This document shows, one piece after another, positions 32,630 through 42,190 of a stretch of 64,000 nucleotides of DNA. Origin of the DNA: Solwaraspora sp. WMMD791. GTDB taxonomy: Bacteria > Actinomycetota > Actinomycetes > Mycobacteriales > Micromonosporaceae. Both the position numbers and the translations under genes were made by a program. A model generated the notes under the pieces. It was not told the DNA's origin. It was given only the letters and a program-made list of their open reading frames with translations, and searched no databases. The stretch spans positions 2,108,001-2,172,000 of the forward strand of contig NZ_CP120737.1 in the NCBI RefSeq assembly GCF_029581195.1. The letters are read 5' to 3'. Positions within the stretch are counted from its first letter, which is position 1. Each line of letters starts with the position of its first letter.

Positions 32630-33844
32630 TCAGTTGACCACGAAGAGCAGGCGGTTCGGGGAGCCGCTGCCCGCGCTGGTCACCACACCGGTGGTGGCGT
32701 TGCTCACCAGCGAGCTGGTGACCTGGGCCGGGCTGTAGGACGGGTTGGCGGCGAGCACCAGGGCGGCGGCACCGGCCACGTGCGGCGAGGCCATCGAGGT
32801 GCCGCTGATGGTGTTGGTCGCGGTGTTGCTGGTGTACCAGGGCGCGGTGATCGACGAACCCGGCGCGAAGATGTCCAGGCAGCTGCCGTAGTTGGAGTAG
32901 GACGCACGGGCGTCGGTGCTGGTGGTGGCACCGACGGTGATCGCGTTGGCGACCCGGGCCGGCGAGTAGCTGCAGGCGTTGCGGTTGGAGTTGCCGGCGG
33001 CGACGGCGTAGCTGACGCCGGAGGAGATCGAGTTGGCCACCGCGCTGTCCAGCGTGCTGCTGGCGCCGCCGCCGAGGCTCATGTTGGCCACGGCCGGCTT
33101 GCGGGCGTTGGAGGTGACCCAGTTGACCCCGGCGATGACGCCGGCGGTGGTGCCGCTGCCGGAGCAGTTGAGCACCCGGACGGCGACCAGCCGCACGCCC
33201 TTGGCCACCCCGTACGCGCTGCCGCCCACGGTGCCGGCGACGTGGGTGCCGTGGCCGTTGCAGTCCTCGGAGGTGCCACCGAACGCGTCGTAGCCACGGC
33301 TGGCCCGCCCACCGAAGTCGTTGTGGGTGGTCCGGATGCCGGTGTCGATGATGTACGCGGTGACGTTGCTGGCCGTGCTGGGGTACGTGTAGGCGCTGTT
33401 CAGCGGGCGGTTGCGCTGGTCGATGCGGTCCAGACCCCAGGACGGCGGGTTGGTCTGGGTGGCGGCGATCGACACGACGTGGTTCTGCTCGACGTACGCC
33501 ACCGAGGAGTGGGCGGCCAGCCGGCGGGCCTGCGAGGCGGTGAGGGTGGCCTCGAAGCCGTTGACGGCGGCGCCGAACACCCGCTCGACGGATCCGCCGT
33601 ACTGGCCGGCGAGGCTGCCGGCGCGGTCGGCGACGGCGGCGGTGCGTGCCGAGGTCGCCTTGGCCGCGACGGCGGAGTCCTTGAGCACCACGATGTAGCT
33701 GTCCGCGACCGCGGTGGCACCACCGGCGAGCTGGATCTCGCCGGCGGGCGCGGCGGCGGCCGGGTTGCCGATCAGCGCGGTGGCGACCGCAGCGGCACAG
33801 CCGGTCAGCAGCAGCCGTCGGCTGTGTGTACGGAGAACGGTCAT
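32630..33844 (-). CDS. Secreted S8 serine protease (subtilase)
   Basis: A 404-residue pre-pro-subtilisin. Signal peptide to about residue 32 (LLLTGCAAAVATALIGNPAAAA), an I9-type inhibitor propeptide at 48-125 (SYIVVLKD ... VAYVEQNHVV), then the catalytic domain with Asp in AYIIDTG near 165, His in GHGTHVAGTVGG near 198 and Ser in GTSMASPHVAGAAA near 348. It matches the proteinase K/aqualysin group in length and ends soon after the catalytic core, with no C-terminal cell-wall domain. It should work outside the cell on proteins. Promoter lies in the 259-bp AT-richer gap shared with the acyl-CoA synthetase gene. Confidence 0.95.
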   Translation of the reverse strand: MTVLRTHSRRLLLTGCAAAVATALIGNPAAAAPAGEIQLAGGATAVADSYIVVLKDSAVAAKATSARTAAVADRAGSLAGQYGGSVERVFGAAVNGFEATLTASQARRLAAHSSVAYVEQNHVVSIAATQTNPPSWGLDRIDQRNRPLNSAYTYPSTASNVTAYIIDTGIRTTHNDFGGRASRGYDAFGGTSEDCNGHGTHVAGTVGGSAYGVAKGVRLVAVRVLNCSGSGTTAGVIAGVNWVTSNARKPAVANMSLGGGASSTLDSAVANSISSGVSYAVAAGNSNRNACSYSPARVANAITVGATTSTDARASYSNYGSCLDIFAPGSSITAPWYTSNTATNTISGTSMASPHVAGAAALVLAANPSYSPAQVTSSLVSNATTGVVTSAGSGSPNRLLFVVN

Positions 33845-34103
33845 CCCTGTCCCTTCCTCAATCTGGACACCCGCGTCGGCTTGTGGCCGTCGGTCACGGG
33901 TGGACGATCGGGATATCGATCGATGGGATCGTATGCGGGGATAGTGGTCAGGTTTCTATACCGTTATGGCCATACCGTCGACGTCCGGTCGGCCGACGCT
34001 CGGGCACGACCGGTGGATGGCGGGGCGGGAACCGCAGCGTGCGACCCGGCGGGACTAGCCGAAGGGCGGCCGTGCCACTACTGTTCGGTAACACGGAATT
34101 AAC
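33845..34103. other. Divergent promoter region, subtilase / acyl-CoA synthetase
   Basis: A 259-bp gap that is more AT-rich than the surroundings around 33905-33980. It contains the perfect palindrome TATGGCCATA (33965-33974) within ATACCGT-like flanks and an ATCGATCGAT palindrome further left. These may be operators; no partner regulator is adjacent. Confidence 0.4.
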
Positions 34104-35972
34104 GTGACGGCGCTCACTATCACATATGCGGAGGCGACGCACCCGATGGCTCTCCACGTACCATATCGGTCGATTCCCGACATGTTCCTGCAGCGGGTCG
34201 CCGCGACCCCCGACAAGAACGCCTTTGCCTCGCCCGCTCCGGGCGACTCGGGTCTGACCTGGTTGACCTGGAGTCAGGTCGCCGCGCGGACCAAGGCGAT
34301 CGCCGCCGGCCTGTACGGCCTCGGAGTCGGCAACGAGGACCGGGTGGCCATCCTGGCGGGCACCCGGCTCGAGTGGGTGCTCGCCGACCTGGGGATCATG
34401 TGCGCCGCCGGGGCGACCACCACGGTCTACCCCACCACCGAACCGACCGACGCCACCTTCATCATCGGCGACTCGGGATCCAAGGTCCTCATCGCCGAGA
34501 ACCCCACCCAGGCCGGCAAGATCGCCGGCACTGACCTGCCCGCGCTGACCCATGTGGTGCTGATGGACGGCGAGCCCGACCCGGCTGCGGCCGTCCCCCA
34601 ACTGACGTTGGCGCAGTTGGAGGAACGTGGCACCCAGGCGCTGGCCGACGAACCCGGGCTGATCGAGCGGATCGCCACCACGATCGAGCCGGAGCATCTG
34701 GCAACGCTGATCTACACCTCCGGCACCACCGGCCGCCCCAAGGGCGTCGAACTGCTGCACCGGGGCTGGTGCTGGGAGGCGGTGGCCCAGGCCGACCTGG
34801 GCATCATGAACCCCGACGACCTGCAGTACCTCTGGCTGCCGCTGTCACACTCGTTCGGCAAGACCCTGCTCTGCAGCATCATCCACGTCGGACTTCCCAC
34901 CTACGTGGACGGCCGGGTGGACAAGCTGGTCGAGATGCTGGCGGTGGTCCGGCCCACACTGATGTGCGCCGCCCCCCGGATCTTCGAGAAGGTCTACAAC
35001 AAGGCGGTCACCACCGCCCGCGACGCCGGCGGCGCCAAGGCCAGGATCTTCAACTGGGCGGTCGGCGTCGGCCGGCAGCGGGTCGCCCTGCAACAGGCCG
35101 GCACACCGGTGCCGGGCGGGCTGAAGCTCAAGTACGCCATCGCCGAGAAACTGGTGTTCAGCAAGCTCCAGGCCCGCCTCGGCGGGCACATCCGGGTGCT
35201 GGTCTCCGGCTCCGCGCCACTGAGTCCGGACATCGCCGAGTTCTTCGCCGCCGCGAACCTGCCGATCTGCGAAGGGTACGGGTTGACCGAGGCGAGCGCC
35301 GCGAACTTCGTCAACCGACCGGTCCAGATCAAGATCGGTACGGTCGGTCAGCCCCTCGGTGACCTGGAGTGCCGCATCGACGACGACGGCGAGGTCCTGC
35401 TGCGCGGCGCGCCGGTGATGCGCGGCTACCACAACCTGCCGCAGGAGACGGCCGAGGCGTTCACCGAGGGCGGCTACTTCCGCACCGGCGACATCGGCGT
35501 GCTCGACGACGACGGCTTCCTCACCATCACCGACCGCAAGAAGGATCTGGTCAAGACCTCCGGCGGCAAGTACGTCGCGCCGTCGCACATCGAGGGCCTG
35601 TTCAAGGCCACCTGCCCGTACACCTCGCAGGCGGTGGTGATCGGGCAGGCGCGCAACTACTGCACGATGCTGGTGACCCTGGATCCGGACGCCATCGCCG
35701 GCTGGGCCGCCGGTGGCCCGCTGGCCGGCCGCCCGTACGCCGAGATCGTCGCCTCGCCGCAGGCGCACGCGCTCGTCGAGGGGTACGTGGCCGAACTCAA
35801 CAGCAAGCTGAACCGCTGGGAAACCATCAAGAAATTCACTATCCTCAATCGGGACCTGACCATCGAGGACGGCGAGATGACGCCGTCACTCAAGATCAAG
35901 CGCCGGATCGTGGAGAGCAACTTCGCCGCGGAGATCGACCGGATGTACGCCGGTCAACTCGCCGAGATCTGA
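34104..35972 (+). CDS. Long-chain fatty-acid--CoA ligase (AMP-binding)
   Basis: Activates a fatty acid with ATP and CoA. The 622-residue product has the adenylate-forming motifs: P-loop LIYTSGTTGRPKG near 205, the GYGLTEASA motif near 393, and YFRTGDIGVLDDDGFLTITDRKKDLVKTSGGKYVAP near 455-490, typical of the FadD15/long-chain branch. The start may be the GTG at 34104 or the ATG at 34146 (MALHVPYRS), which has a GGAGG 11 nt upstream. It is monocistronic and convergent with yczR. Chain-length preference cannot be read from sequence. Confidence 0.93.
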   Translation: MTALTITYAEATHPMALHVPYRSIPDMFLQRVAATPDKNAFASPAPGDSGLTWLTWSQVAARTKAIAAGLYGLGVGNEDRVAILAGTRLEWVLADLGIMCAAGATTTVYPTTEPTDATFIIGDSGSKVLIAENPTQAGKIAGTDLPALTHVVLMDGEPDPAAAVPQLTLAQLEERGTQALADEPGLIERIATTIEPEHLATLIYTSGTTGRPKGVELLHRGWCWEAVAQADLGIMNPDDLQYLWLPLSHSFGKTLLCSIIHVGLPTYVDGRVDKLVEMLAVVRPTLMCAAPRIFEKVYNKAVTTARDAGGAKARIFNWAVGVGRQRVALQQAGTPVPGGLKLKYAIAEKLVFSKLQARLGGHIRVLVSGSAPLSPDIAEFFAAANLPICEGYGLTEASAANFVNRPVQIKIGTVGQPLGDLECRIDDDGEVLLRGAPVMRGYHNLPQETAEAFTEGGYFRTGDIGVLDDDGFLTITDRKKDLVKTSGGKYVAPSHIEGLFKATCPYTSQAVVIGQARNYCTMLVTLDPDAIAGWAAGGPLAGRPYAEIVASPQAHALVEGYVAELNSKLNRWETIKKFTILNRDLTIEDGEMTPSLKIKRRIVESNFAAEIDRMYAGQLAEI

Positions 35973-35997
35973 CCGTGGGGTCGGGCACCAGCCGCCG

Positions 35998-37458
35998 TCA
36001 GGCGATCATGGCGGGCTCCCGCCACTGGCGGCGGCTGGTGCGGTCGAGGTCGTAGCGCACCGCGGCGATCCGGCGCACCGCGTCGGTCAGCACCGGTACC
36101 GGCAGGGTGAACGGCAGCCGCAGGAAGCGCTCGAGGGTGCCGTCGATGCCGAACCGGGGTCCCGGTGCCAGCCGGACCCCGGCCTCCTCGGCGGCCCGGG
36201 CCAGGGCGCTGGAGATCGGACCGTCCAGCTCCGCCCAGAGGGTCACCCCGCCGTGCGGCACGGTGACCCGCCACTCCGGTAGCGCGGTGGCCAACTCGGC
36301 CAGCAGCGCGTCTCGCTGCGCGGTCAGTTGCGCCAACCGCGCCGGCACGATCTGGTCGGCGGCGGCCAGCAGGTGCACCCCGACCAGTTGGTCGAGCACC
36401 GGCCCGGCCATGTCGACGCCGACCCGCAGGGCCGCGAGCCGTTGCACCAGCGGTGCCGAGGCCCGCACCCACCCGATCCGCAGGCCGCCCCAGTACGGCT
36501 TGCTCATCCCGCCGATGGAGATCACCCGGGAGTGCCGGTCGAAGACCGCGGTCGGCGGCGGGACCACGGTGCCGTCCAACGGAAGGTCCACGAACGACTC
36601 GTCCACCACCAGGTCGGTGCCGCTGGCGTGGGCCGCCGCGACGACCCGTTCCCGCAGCTCGGTCGACATCAGGTGGCCGGTCGGGTTCTGGAACTCCGGA
36701 ATCAGGTAGGCCAGCCGGGGGCGCTCCTGCCGGATCGCGCCGAGCAGCAGGTCCGCGTCCCAGCCGCCGTCCGGTCCGGTGGCCAGCCCGTGGGTGGCGA
36801 TCCGGGCCCGGCGGGCGGCCAACGCGGCGAGCGCGTTCGGGTACGTCGGCGACTCCACCAGCGCCGGCGCACCGGCCGGCAGCAGCAGCCGCAGCACCAG
36901 GTCGAGAGCGTGCTGGGTGCCACCGGTCACCATGATCTGCTCGGCGCTGGTGGTAAGTCCGCGCCGGGTGTAGCCCTGCGCGATCGCCGCCCGCAGTTCG
37001 GCGAGGCCGGTCGGGAAGTAGCCGGCGTGCTGCAGGTAGCGGGGCAGGTCCTCGGCGGCGGCCCGGGCCGCCGGGACCAGCTCGGGCGGCGCGGCCAACG
37101 CCGCGTACCCCAGGTCGATCATGTCCAGGTCGGTCTCGGCGGTCCACAACCCCGTGCTGGCGACCTGGTGGCCGCTGGGCAGCGTGGTCCAGCTACCGGC
37201 CCCCCGCCGGCTGGTCAGGTGCCCGCTCTCGCGCAGACTGCGGTACGCGGCGGTGACCGTGGTCCGGCTGACCCGTAGCGCTTCGGCCAGCTCCCGCTCG
37301 GCCGGTAGCCGGACGCCGAGGGAGAGCCGCCCGTCGGCGAGCAGACCCCGGACCGCACTGGCGAGGGCGGCGTAGTCCGGATTGCGGCGCCGACCCGGTA
37401 GGGCATGCCAATGCCCGAGCAGCCGCGCCAATTGGCTACCCCGAACGATCACTGCCAT
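35998..37458 (-). CDS. yczR: MocR-type PLP-dependent transcriptional regulator (YczR)
   Basis: A 486-residue fusion of a GntR winged-helix domain (residues 30-95, LPAERELAEALRVSRTTVTAAYRSLRESGHL) to an aminotransferase-like domain with the PLP lysine in SIGGMSKPYWGGLRIGW and the NPTGH motif. This is the MocR subfamily; divergence from a YczE-type membrane gene is the known YczR-yczE pairing, so the protein probably controls yczE. ATG at 37458 has GGAGG 9 nt upstream. The AAT-like domain is likely a ligand sensor rather than an enzyme. Confidence 0.9.
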   Translation of the reverse strand: MAVIVRGSQLARLLGHWHALPGRRRNPDYAALASAVRGLLADGRLSLGVRLPAERELAEALRVSRTTVTAAYRSLRESGHLTSRRGAGSWTTLPSGHQVASTGLWTAETDLDMIDLGYAALAAPPELVPAARAAAEDLPRYLQHAGYFPTGLAELRAAIAQGYTRRGLTTSAEQIMVTGGTQHALDLVLRLLLPAGAPALVESPTYPNALAALAARRARIATHGLATGPDGGWDADLLLGAIRQERPRLAYLIPEFQNPTGHLMSTELRERVVAAAHASGTDLVVDESFVDLPLDGTVVPPPTAVFDRHSRVISIGGMSKPYWGGLRIGWVRASAPLVQRLAALRVGVDMAGPVLDQLVGVHLLAAADQIVPARLAQLTAQRDALLAELATALPEWRVTVPHGGVTLWAELDGPISSALARAAEEAGVRLAPGPRFGIDGTLERFLRLPFTLPVPVLTDAVRRIAAVRYDLDRTSRRQWREPAMIA

Positions 37459-37502
37459 AGCCACCTACCTCCAATTGGCCCTAGGTATCCGCCGGATTGG
37501 CC
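37428..37502. promoter_or_regulatory. YczR operator region with three phased repeats
   Basis: ATTGGC occurs at 37431, 37474 and 37496; the last two are full ATTGGCC copies 22 bp apart and the first is 43 bp from the second, about four helical turns. The first two are within CCAATTGG palindromes. Direct repeats two turns apart are typical of MocR binding sites. The leftmost copy lies inside the yczR coding start. Confidence 0.65.
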
Positions 37503-37520
37503 ACCAGAGTGGCATGCGTG

Positions 37521-38231
37521 ATGAAAATTGGCAACGGGCATGGCACAGGCCGCCGGCTCCCCCGCAGACTCGGCCAGCTCTACCTCGGTCTGGTCCTGTA
37601 CGGCGTCAGCATGGCGATGATGATCGAGTCCCAACTCGGGCTGAACCCGTGGGACGTTCTACACCAGGGCCTCGCCGGGCAGACCGGGCTCAGCTTCGGC
37701 ACCGTCACCGTGATCACCGGGGCGTTCGTGCTGCTGCTGTGGATCCCGCTGCGGCAACGCCCCGGCCTCGGCACCGTGAGCAACGTGCTGGTCATCGGGA
37801 TCGCCGTGGACGTCAGCCTGGCCCTGCTGCCCAGCCCGGCGGCGATCGCCGTCCGGGTGCCGCTGCTGGTCGGCGGCATCGTGCTCAACGGCCTGGCCAC
37901 CGGCCTGTACGTCGGGGCACGACTCGGCCCGGGCCCTCGCGACGGGCTGATGACCGGCTGGGTGGCCCGGCACCCCAGGCACTCGGTCCGGCTGGTCCGT
38001 ACGGTGATCGAGCTCACCGTCCTCGGCGCCGGCTGGCTGCTCGGCGGCACCGCCGGGCTCGGCACCGTGCTCTACGCCGTCGCGATCGGGCCACTGGTGC
38101 AGCTGTTCCTCCCGCTGTGCACGGTGCCGGCGGTGTCACCCGCCGCCGACCCGCCGCCGGCGGCGGAGCCGCTCAGTCCAGTGGCCGGTAGCCCACCCCG
38201 AGCTGATCGAGCCGGCGCAGGTGGACGGTGA
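37521..38231 (+). CDS. yczE: YczE/YyaS/YitT family membrane protein
   Basis: A 236-residue integral membrane protein with five or so hydrophobic helices (LYLGLVLYGVSMAMMIESQLGLNPWDVLHQGLA, FGTVTVITGAFVLLLWIPL, VPLLVGGIVLNGLATGLYVGARLGPGPRDGLMTG and others). The NPWDVLHQG and GPGPRDGLM motifs are typical of the YczE family, a putative transporter linked to MocR regulators. The start is the ATG at 37521 (MKIGNGHG); TTG 37497 is less likely because it falls in the operator. Its 3' end overlaps the convergent GH20 gene by 59 bp. Substrate unknown. Confidence 0.88.
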   Translation: MKIGNGHGTGRRLPRRLGQLYLGLVLYGVSMAMMIESQLGLNPWDVLHQGLAGQTGLSFGTVTVITGAFVLLLWIPLRQRPGLGTVSNVLVIGIAVDVSLALLPSPAAIAVRVPLLVGGIVLNGLATGLYVGARLGPGPRDGLMTGWVARHPRHSVRLVRTVIELTVLGAGWLLGGTAGLGTVLYAVAIGPLVQLFLPLCTVPAVSPAADPPPAAEPLSPVAGSPPRADRAGAGGR

Positions 38232-39690
38232 GCCGGTCGCGGAACTCCGCCCACGGACCGGTCGGCACCACCCCGTCGACGTCCACCGCCGTCGGCCCGG
38301 ACCAGCCCACCTCGGCCAGGGCCGCCAGCCGGGGAAACGCCCGCCACAGCACCCGCTGCGGCGTCGGAAGGTACTCGCTCCACAACTGCCCCTGCACCCC
38401 GAGCACGTCGCCGGGCTGGAACCCGTACACCGTCTCCAGCGGGACCGTGCCCGCGATCGCCAGTGGCTCGGCCGGGTCGTCGGACTCGGCCCAGTCGAAG
38501 TAGGTGTGGGTGTACGGCGCGGCGACCACCGGCAGCCCGGCCGCTTGGGCGGCGTCGATGCGGTCGGTGCCCCGCCAGGCGAAGACCGTCGCCCCGGCCG
38601 GGGCACCCCGGTCGAGCAGCTCGTCCCAGACCGCGATGCGCCGTCGGTGGCCGGCCAGGTGCGCGGCGAGCTGCCCGGTCCACCAGCCCTGCAGGTCGGC
38701 GACCCGGGGCAGCCCGAGCTCGACGGCCCGGGCGGTCGCCGCCGGGCTGGCCGCCCATTCGGCGCTGGGCACCTCGTCACCGCCGACGTGCACGTACTCG
38801 AACGGGAAGACGTCGACCACCTCGTCGAGGATGTCGCAGACGGCGGCCAGGGTGGCCGGCTCGAGGTTGAGCACGTGGGTGGAGATGCCCCAGGTGGTAC
38901 GGACCGCCAGCTGGCGGGTGGGGTCGTTGCCGAACTCGGGATAGGCGGCGATCGCCGCCTGGGCGTGGCCGGGCAGGTCGATCTCCGGCATGACCCGTAC
39001 GCCGCGCCGGTGCGCGTACGCCACCAGGTCACGCAGGTCGGCCTGCCGGTACCAGCCGCCGTGGGGTACCCCGTCACCGCGACCGTCGCGGGCGTGGCCG
39101 GCCGGCGAGGCGGCCCGGTACCCGCCGACCTCGGTCAGCCGGGGGTAGCGACGCACCTCGAACCGCCAGCCCTGGTCGTCGGTCAGATGCAGGTGCAGGG
39201 TGTTGAGCTTGTGCGCCGCCAGCAGATCGACGTAGCGGTAGAGGAACGGCAGCGGATGGCACCAGCGGGCAACGTCCAGCAGGGAGCCTCGCCAGGCGTA
39301 CCTCGGCACGTCGACGATCTGGACCGCCGGCAGTCGCCACGGCACCCCGCGCACCGGCGCGGCGGCGTACACCTGCTCGGGCAGCAACTGGCGCAGCGTC
39401 TGCACCGCCCAGCGGAGCCCGACCTCGGTGGCGGCCTCCGCCCGTACCCCGGATTCGTCGACGGTGAGCCGGTAGCCTTCCGCGCCGAGCTGCGCGGCGT
39501 CCACCGTCCGCATGCTGATCACCCCTCCGGCACCGGCCGCCGGACCGTCCGGCAACGGCAGGCCGGTGGCCGGGGTGACCAGCTCCCGCAGCAGGTCAGC
39601 GATGCCGTCGGGGGCCTGTACGCCGGTCGTCGCGGTGAGCGTGAAGTCCCCGGCCGCACGGATCAGCCGGGTAGGGCGCGGCAACAACAT
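38173..39690 (-). CDS. Beta-N-acetylhexosaminidase (GH20)
   Basis: Glycoside hydrolase that removes terminal GlcNAc or GalNAc. From the ATG at 39690 it is 505 residues: a GH20b-like N-terminal domain, then the catalytic barrel with the retained Asp-Glu pair in HVGGDEVPS near 303 and substrate-contact motifs HLHLTDDQGWR and EIDLPGHAQAA. A start at the GTG at 39732 would add a weakly hydrophobic stretch but sits almost on the divergent gene. No convincing signal peptide, so it may act inside the cell on imported or recycled amino sugars. Confidence 0.93.
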   Translation of the reverse strand: MLLPRPTRLIRAAGDFTLTATTGVQAPDGIADLLRELVTPATGLPLPDGPAAGAGGVISMRTVDAAQLGAEGYRLTVDESGVRAEAATEVGLRWAVQTLRQLLPEQVYAAAPVRGVPWRLPAVQIVDVPRYAWRGSLLDVARWCHPLPFLYRYVDLLAAHKLNTLHLHLTDDQGWRFEVRRYPRLTEVGGYRAASPAGHARDGRGDGVPHGGWYRQADLRDLVAYAHRRGVRVMPEIDLPGHAQAAIAAYPEFGNDPTRQLAVRTTWGISTHVLNLEPATLAAVCDILDEVVDVFPFEYVHVGGDEVPSAEWAASPAATARAVELGLPRVADLQGWWTGQLAAHLAGHRRRIAVWDELLDRGAPAGATVFAWRGTDRIDAAQAAGLPVVAAPYTHTYFDWAESDDPAEPLAIAGTVPLETVYGFQPGDVLGVQGQLWSEYLPTPQRVLWRAFPRLAALAEVGWSGPTAVDVDGVVPTGPWAEFRDRLTVHLRRLDQLGVGYRPLD

Positions 39691-39746
39691 GTCCACAGCC
39701 AAGCACAGGAGTACCGTCCGCGCGGCTGACACGGCATCATGGTCCG

Positions 39747-40223
39747 ATGACGGACGAGGGGTGGGCGTGGTCCGACGCGTGGATCTTCGTCTCGCTGGTC
39801 ATCGCGGGCAAGGTCGGCCGGCACCGGCGGTCGCCGGGCAGTCGCCGGCCCGAGGGGGTCCGCCTGGTCGACGTGCTGGCCACCGCGGAGCATCTCAACC
39901 AGGCGATCCCCAGCCGCGAGGAGATCGAGACCGGCGTACGGCGACTGCTCGGCGCGGACCTCGTGTCGGTGCGCGACGGCTGGTTCCAGGTCACCGCCGC
40001 CGGCGAGCGACTGTGGCGTGACCGGCCACGCAGCGGGCTGACCACGACGGTGGACAGTGTGCACGGCGTGCTGAACCGCCGGTACGCCACGACCGACGGT
40101 GACTGGCGGCTCGACGACCAGGACCATACCGCAGCGATGGTCGAGTACACCGGGCGGTTCCTGCCGCCCGCGCCCCGGCGGTCGGTGGAGAACCAGACCA
40201 CCATCCAACCCGGACCCGCCTGA
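39747..40223 (+). CDS. Hypothetical protein, winged-helix-like
   Basis: A 158-residue protein I do not recognise. The first 90 residues resemble a winged-helix layout (WIFVSLVIAGKVG, LVDVLATAEHLNQAIPSREEIETGVRRLLGADLVSVRDGWFQVTAAGERLW); this pattern is seen in small actinobacterial proteins of unknown function. The C-terminus is Pro/Arg-rich. No signal peptide. It diverges from the GH20 gene and is followed by the tandem repeat at the hisF end. Confidence 0.6.
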   Translation: MTDEGWAWSDAWIFVSLVIAGKVGRHRRSPGSRRPEGVRLVDVLATAEHLNQAIPSREEIETGVRRLLGADLVSVRDGWFQVTAAGERLWRDRPRSGLTTTVDSVHGVLNRRYATTDGDWRLDDQDHTAAMVEYTGRFLPPAPRRSVENQTTIQPGPA

Positions 40224-40277
40224 CCGCGACCGGCCACCGGGTGCGCCGGCGCACTTGTCGGCGCACCGGGTGTACGG

Positions 40278-40333
40278 GGAGCGTCAGCGCACCGGGTGGC
40301 CGGCGGGAGCGTCAGCGCACCGGGTGGCCGGCG
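40278..40333. repeat. Perfect 28-bp tandem repeat over the hisF stop codon
   Basis: Two identical 28-bp units, 40278-40305 and 40306-40333. The right-hand unit holds the hisF stop codon and last codons; the left-hand one lies beyond the gene. Diverged fragments (GCGCACCGGGTG) extend further left to about 40250. Confidence 0.9.
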
Positions 40334-41094
40334 GCGCGCAGCTCCTGCTTGACGGCCCCGATGGTCAGCTCACCGAAGTGGAAGACGCTGGCGGCGAGGA
40401 CCGCGTCCGCGCCGGCCGCGACCGCCGGTGGGAAATGCCCGGTCGCACCGGCCCCGCCGCTGGCGATCACCGGGATGTCGACCACCGCCCGGACCGCTGC
40501 GATCAGCTCGACGTCGAAACCGCTCTTGGTGCCGTCGGCGTCCATCGAGTTCAGCAGGATCTCCCCGGCGCCCAGTTCGGCACCCCGCCGCGCCCAGGCC
40601 ACCGCGTCGATGGCGGTGCCCCGTCGCCCGCCGTGGGTGGTGACCTCGAAGCCGCTGGGCGTGTCGCCGCTGGCCACCGTGGCCGCGCCAGCGCGCCGGA
40701 CGTCCAGCGAGAGCACCAGCACCTGCCGGCCGAACCGGTCGGCGATCTCCGCGATCAGCTCCGGTCGGGCGATCGCCGCCGTGTTGACGCCCACCTTGTC
40801 CGCACCCGCGCGCAGCAGCGTGTCCACGTTGGCCACGGACCGCACGCCGCCGCCGACGGTGAGCGGGATGAACACCGACTCGGCGGTACGCCGGACCACG
40901 TCGAGCATGGTCCCCCGGTCGTCGGAGGAGGCGGTCACGTCGAGGAAGGTCAGCTCGTCGGCCCCGGCGGCGTCGTAGGCGGCCGCCAGCTCGACCGGGT
41001 CGCCGGCGTCGCGCAGATCGACGAAGTTGACCCCCTTGACCACCCGGCCGGCGTCGACGTCGAGGCAGGGGATCACCCGGACGGCGACGGTCAC
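40312..41094 (-). CDS. hisF: Imidazole glycerol phosphate synthase subunit HisF
   Basis: Cyclase subunit that, with HisH, makes imidazole glycerol phosphate and AICAR. The 260-residue barrel has catalytic Asp residues in [15 protein letters not shown] (about 11) and [10 protein letters not shown] (about 130), plus phosphate-binding loops VGGGVRS and ASGGAG. GTG start overlaps the priA stop by 4 bp. It ends the histidine operon here; hisI, its usual near neighbour in actinobacteria, is 25 kb away. Confidence 0.96.
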   Translation of the reverse strand: MTVAVRVIPCLDVDAGRVVKGVNFVDLRDAGDPVELAAAYDAAGADELTFLDVTASSDDRGTMLDVVRRTAESVFIPLTVGGGVRSVANVDTLLRAGADKVGVNTAAIARPELIAEIADRFGRQVLVLSLDVRRAGAATVASGDTPSGFEVTTHGGRRGTAIDAVAWARRGAELGAGEILLNSMDADGTKSGFDVELIAAVRAVVDIPVIASGGAGATGHFPPAVAAGADAVLAASVFHFGELTIGAVKQELRAAGHPVR

Positions 41095-41837
41095 GACCGG
41101 CCGCCCGTGGCGTCGGCCTCCCGCAGGGTGGCGAGCGCCTCGGCGACGGTGAACGCGCCGGCGTAGAGCGCCTTGCCGGCGATCACCCCTTCCACCCCGA
41201 CCGGTTCCAGCGTCGCCAACGCCCGCAGGTCGTCCAGGGTCGACACGCCACCGGAGGCGATCACCGGCGCGTCGGTGCGGGAACACACCTCCCGCAGCAG
41301 GTCCAGGTTCGGCCCGCGCATCGTGCCGTCCTTGGTGATGTCGGTCACCACGTACCGGGCGGCACCCGCCTTGTCCAGCCGTTCGAGGACCTCGAACAGG
41401 TCACCGCCGTCGCGGGTCCAGCCCCGGGCGGCGAGGGTACGGCCCCGCACGTCCAGCCCGATCGCCACCCGGTCGCCGTACTCGGCGACGACCCGGTCGC
41501 ACCAGAGCGGATCCTCCAACGCGGCGGTGCCGATGTTGACCCGCGCCGCGCCGGTGCCCAGGGCGGCGGCCAGTGACTCGTCGTCACGGATCCCGCCGGA
41601 CAGCTCCACCGCCACGTCGATCTGCCGGACCACCTCGGCCAGCAGGTGGGCGTTGCTGCCCCGACCGAACGCGGCGTCCAGGTCCACCAGGTGGATCCAC
41701 TGCGCCCCGTCGCGCTGCCAGGCCAGCGCCGCCTCCAACGGGTCGCCGTAGGAGGTCTCACTGCCGGCGGCGCCCTGGACCAGGCGGACCGCCTGGCCGT
41801 CGGCGACATCGACGGCGGGAAGCAGGGCAAGCGTCAC
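41091..41837 (-). CDS. priA: Phosphoribosyl isomerase A (HisA/TrpF bifunctional type)
   Basis: Isomerises ProFAR in histidine synthesis and, in actinobacteria lacking trpF, also phosphoribosyl anthranilate in tryptophan synthesis. The 248-residue barrel has the catalytic Asp in [10 protein letters not shown], the Asp in [11 protein letters not shown], the Arg in QAVRLVQG and the Trp in [10 protein letters not shown]; the last two match residues used for dual substrates in PriA. No trpF is in the window. GTG start with GAGGAG 7 nt upstream; the hisF start overlaps the stop. Confidence 0.93.
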   Translation of the reverse strand: MTLALLPAVDVADGQAVRLVQGAAGSETSYGDPLEAALAWQRDGAQWIHLVDLDAAFGRGSNAHLLAEVVRQIDVAVELSGGIRDDESLAAALGTGAARVNIGTAALEDPLWCDRVVAEYGDRVAIGLDVRGRTLAARGWTRDGGDLFEVLERLDKAGAARYVVTDITKDGTMRGPNLDLLREVCSRTDAPVIASGGVSTLDDLRALATLEPVGVEGVIAGKALYAGAFTVAEALATLREADATGGRS

Positions 41838-41863
41838 GGAGATCTCCTCGAATGATGATGGAA

Positions 41864-42190
41864 TCAGGTACGCCGGCCGAGGGCGATCACCACGACGGCC
41901 GGCGCGACGAGTAGCAGTACGGCGATCAACAACAGACGCAACGCCGGGTCCGGCACGGCCAACCAGATCACGGCCAGCACCGCCACGGTCAGCACCGCGA
42001 TCCCGGCCCGCTCGGCGCGGCTGCGCCGAACGAACAACCGTCCGGTACGGCCACCCGGCCGGCGCGGGGTGAGCCGCTGCAGCGCCGCCCGGCGACGCTG
42101 CCGACGCGCGGTACGGCGGGCCTGCGCCGCCCGCTCCCGCTGCGCCTCGGCCAGCCGCTGCTCGCGGCGCCGGGCCCGCTCCTTACTCAC
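41864..42190 (-). CDS. Small two-helix membrane protein in the his operon
   Basis: A 108-residue protein with a very basic first half ([23 protein letters not shown] and more Arg) and two hydrophobic helices at the end ([18 protein letters not shown], then [21 protein letters not shown]). The GTG at 42190 lies 8 bp inside the hisH end, so it is co-translated. It belongs to a position conserved in actinobacterial his operons by type, but its function is unknown. The basic part is probably cytoplasmic. Confidence 0.8.
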   Translation of the reverse strand: MSKERARRREQRLAEAQRERAAQARRTARRQRRRAALQRLTPRRPGGRTGRLFVRRSRAERAGIAVLTVAVLAVIWLAVPDPALRLLLIAVLLLVAPAVVVIALGRRT

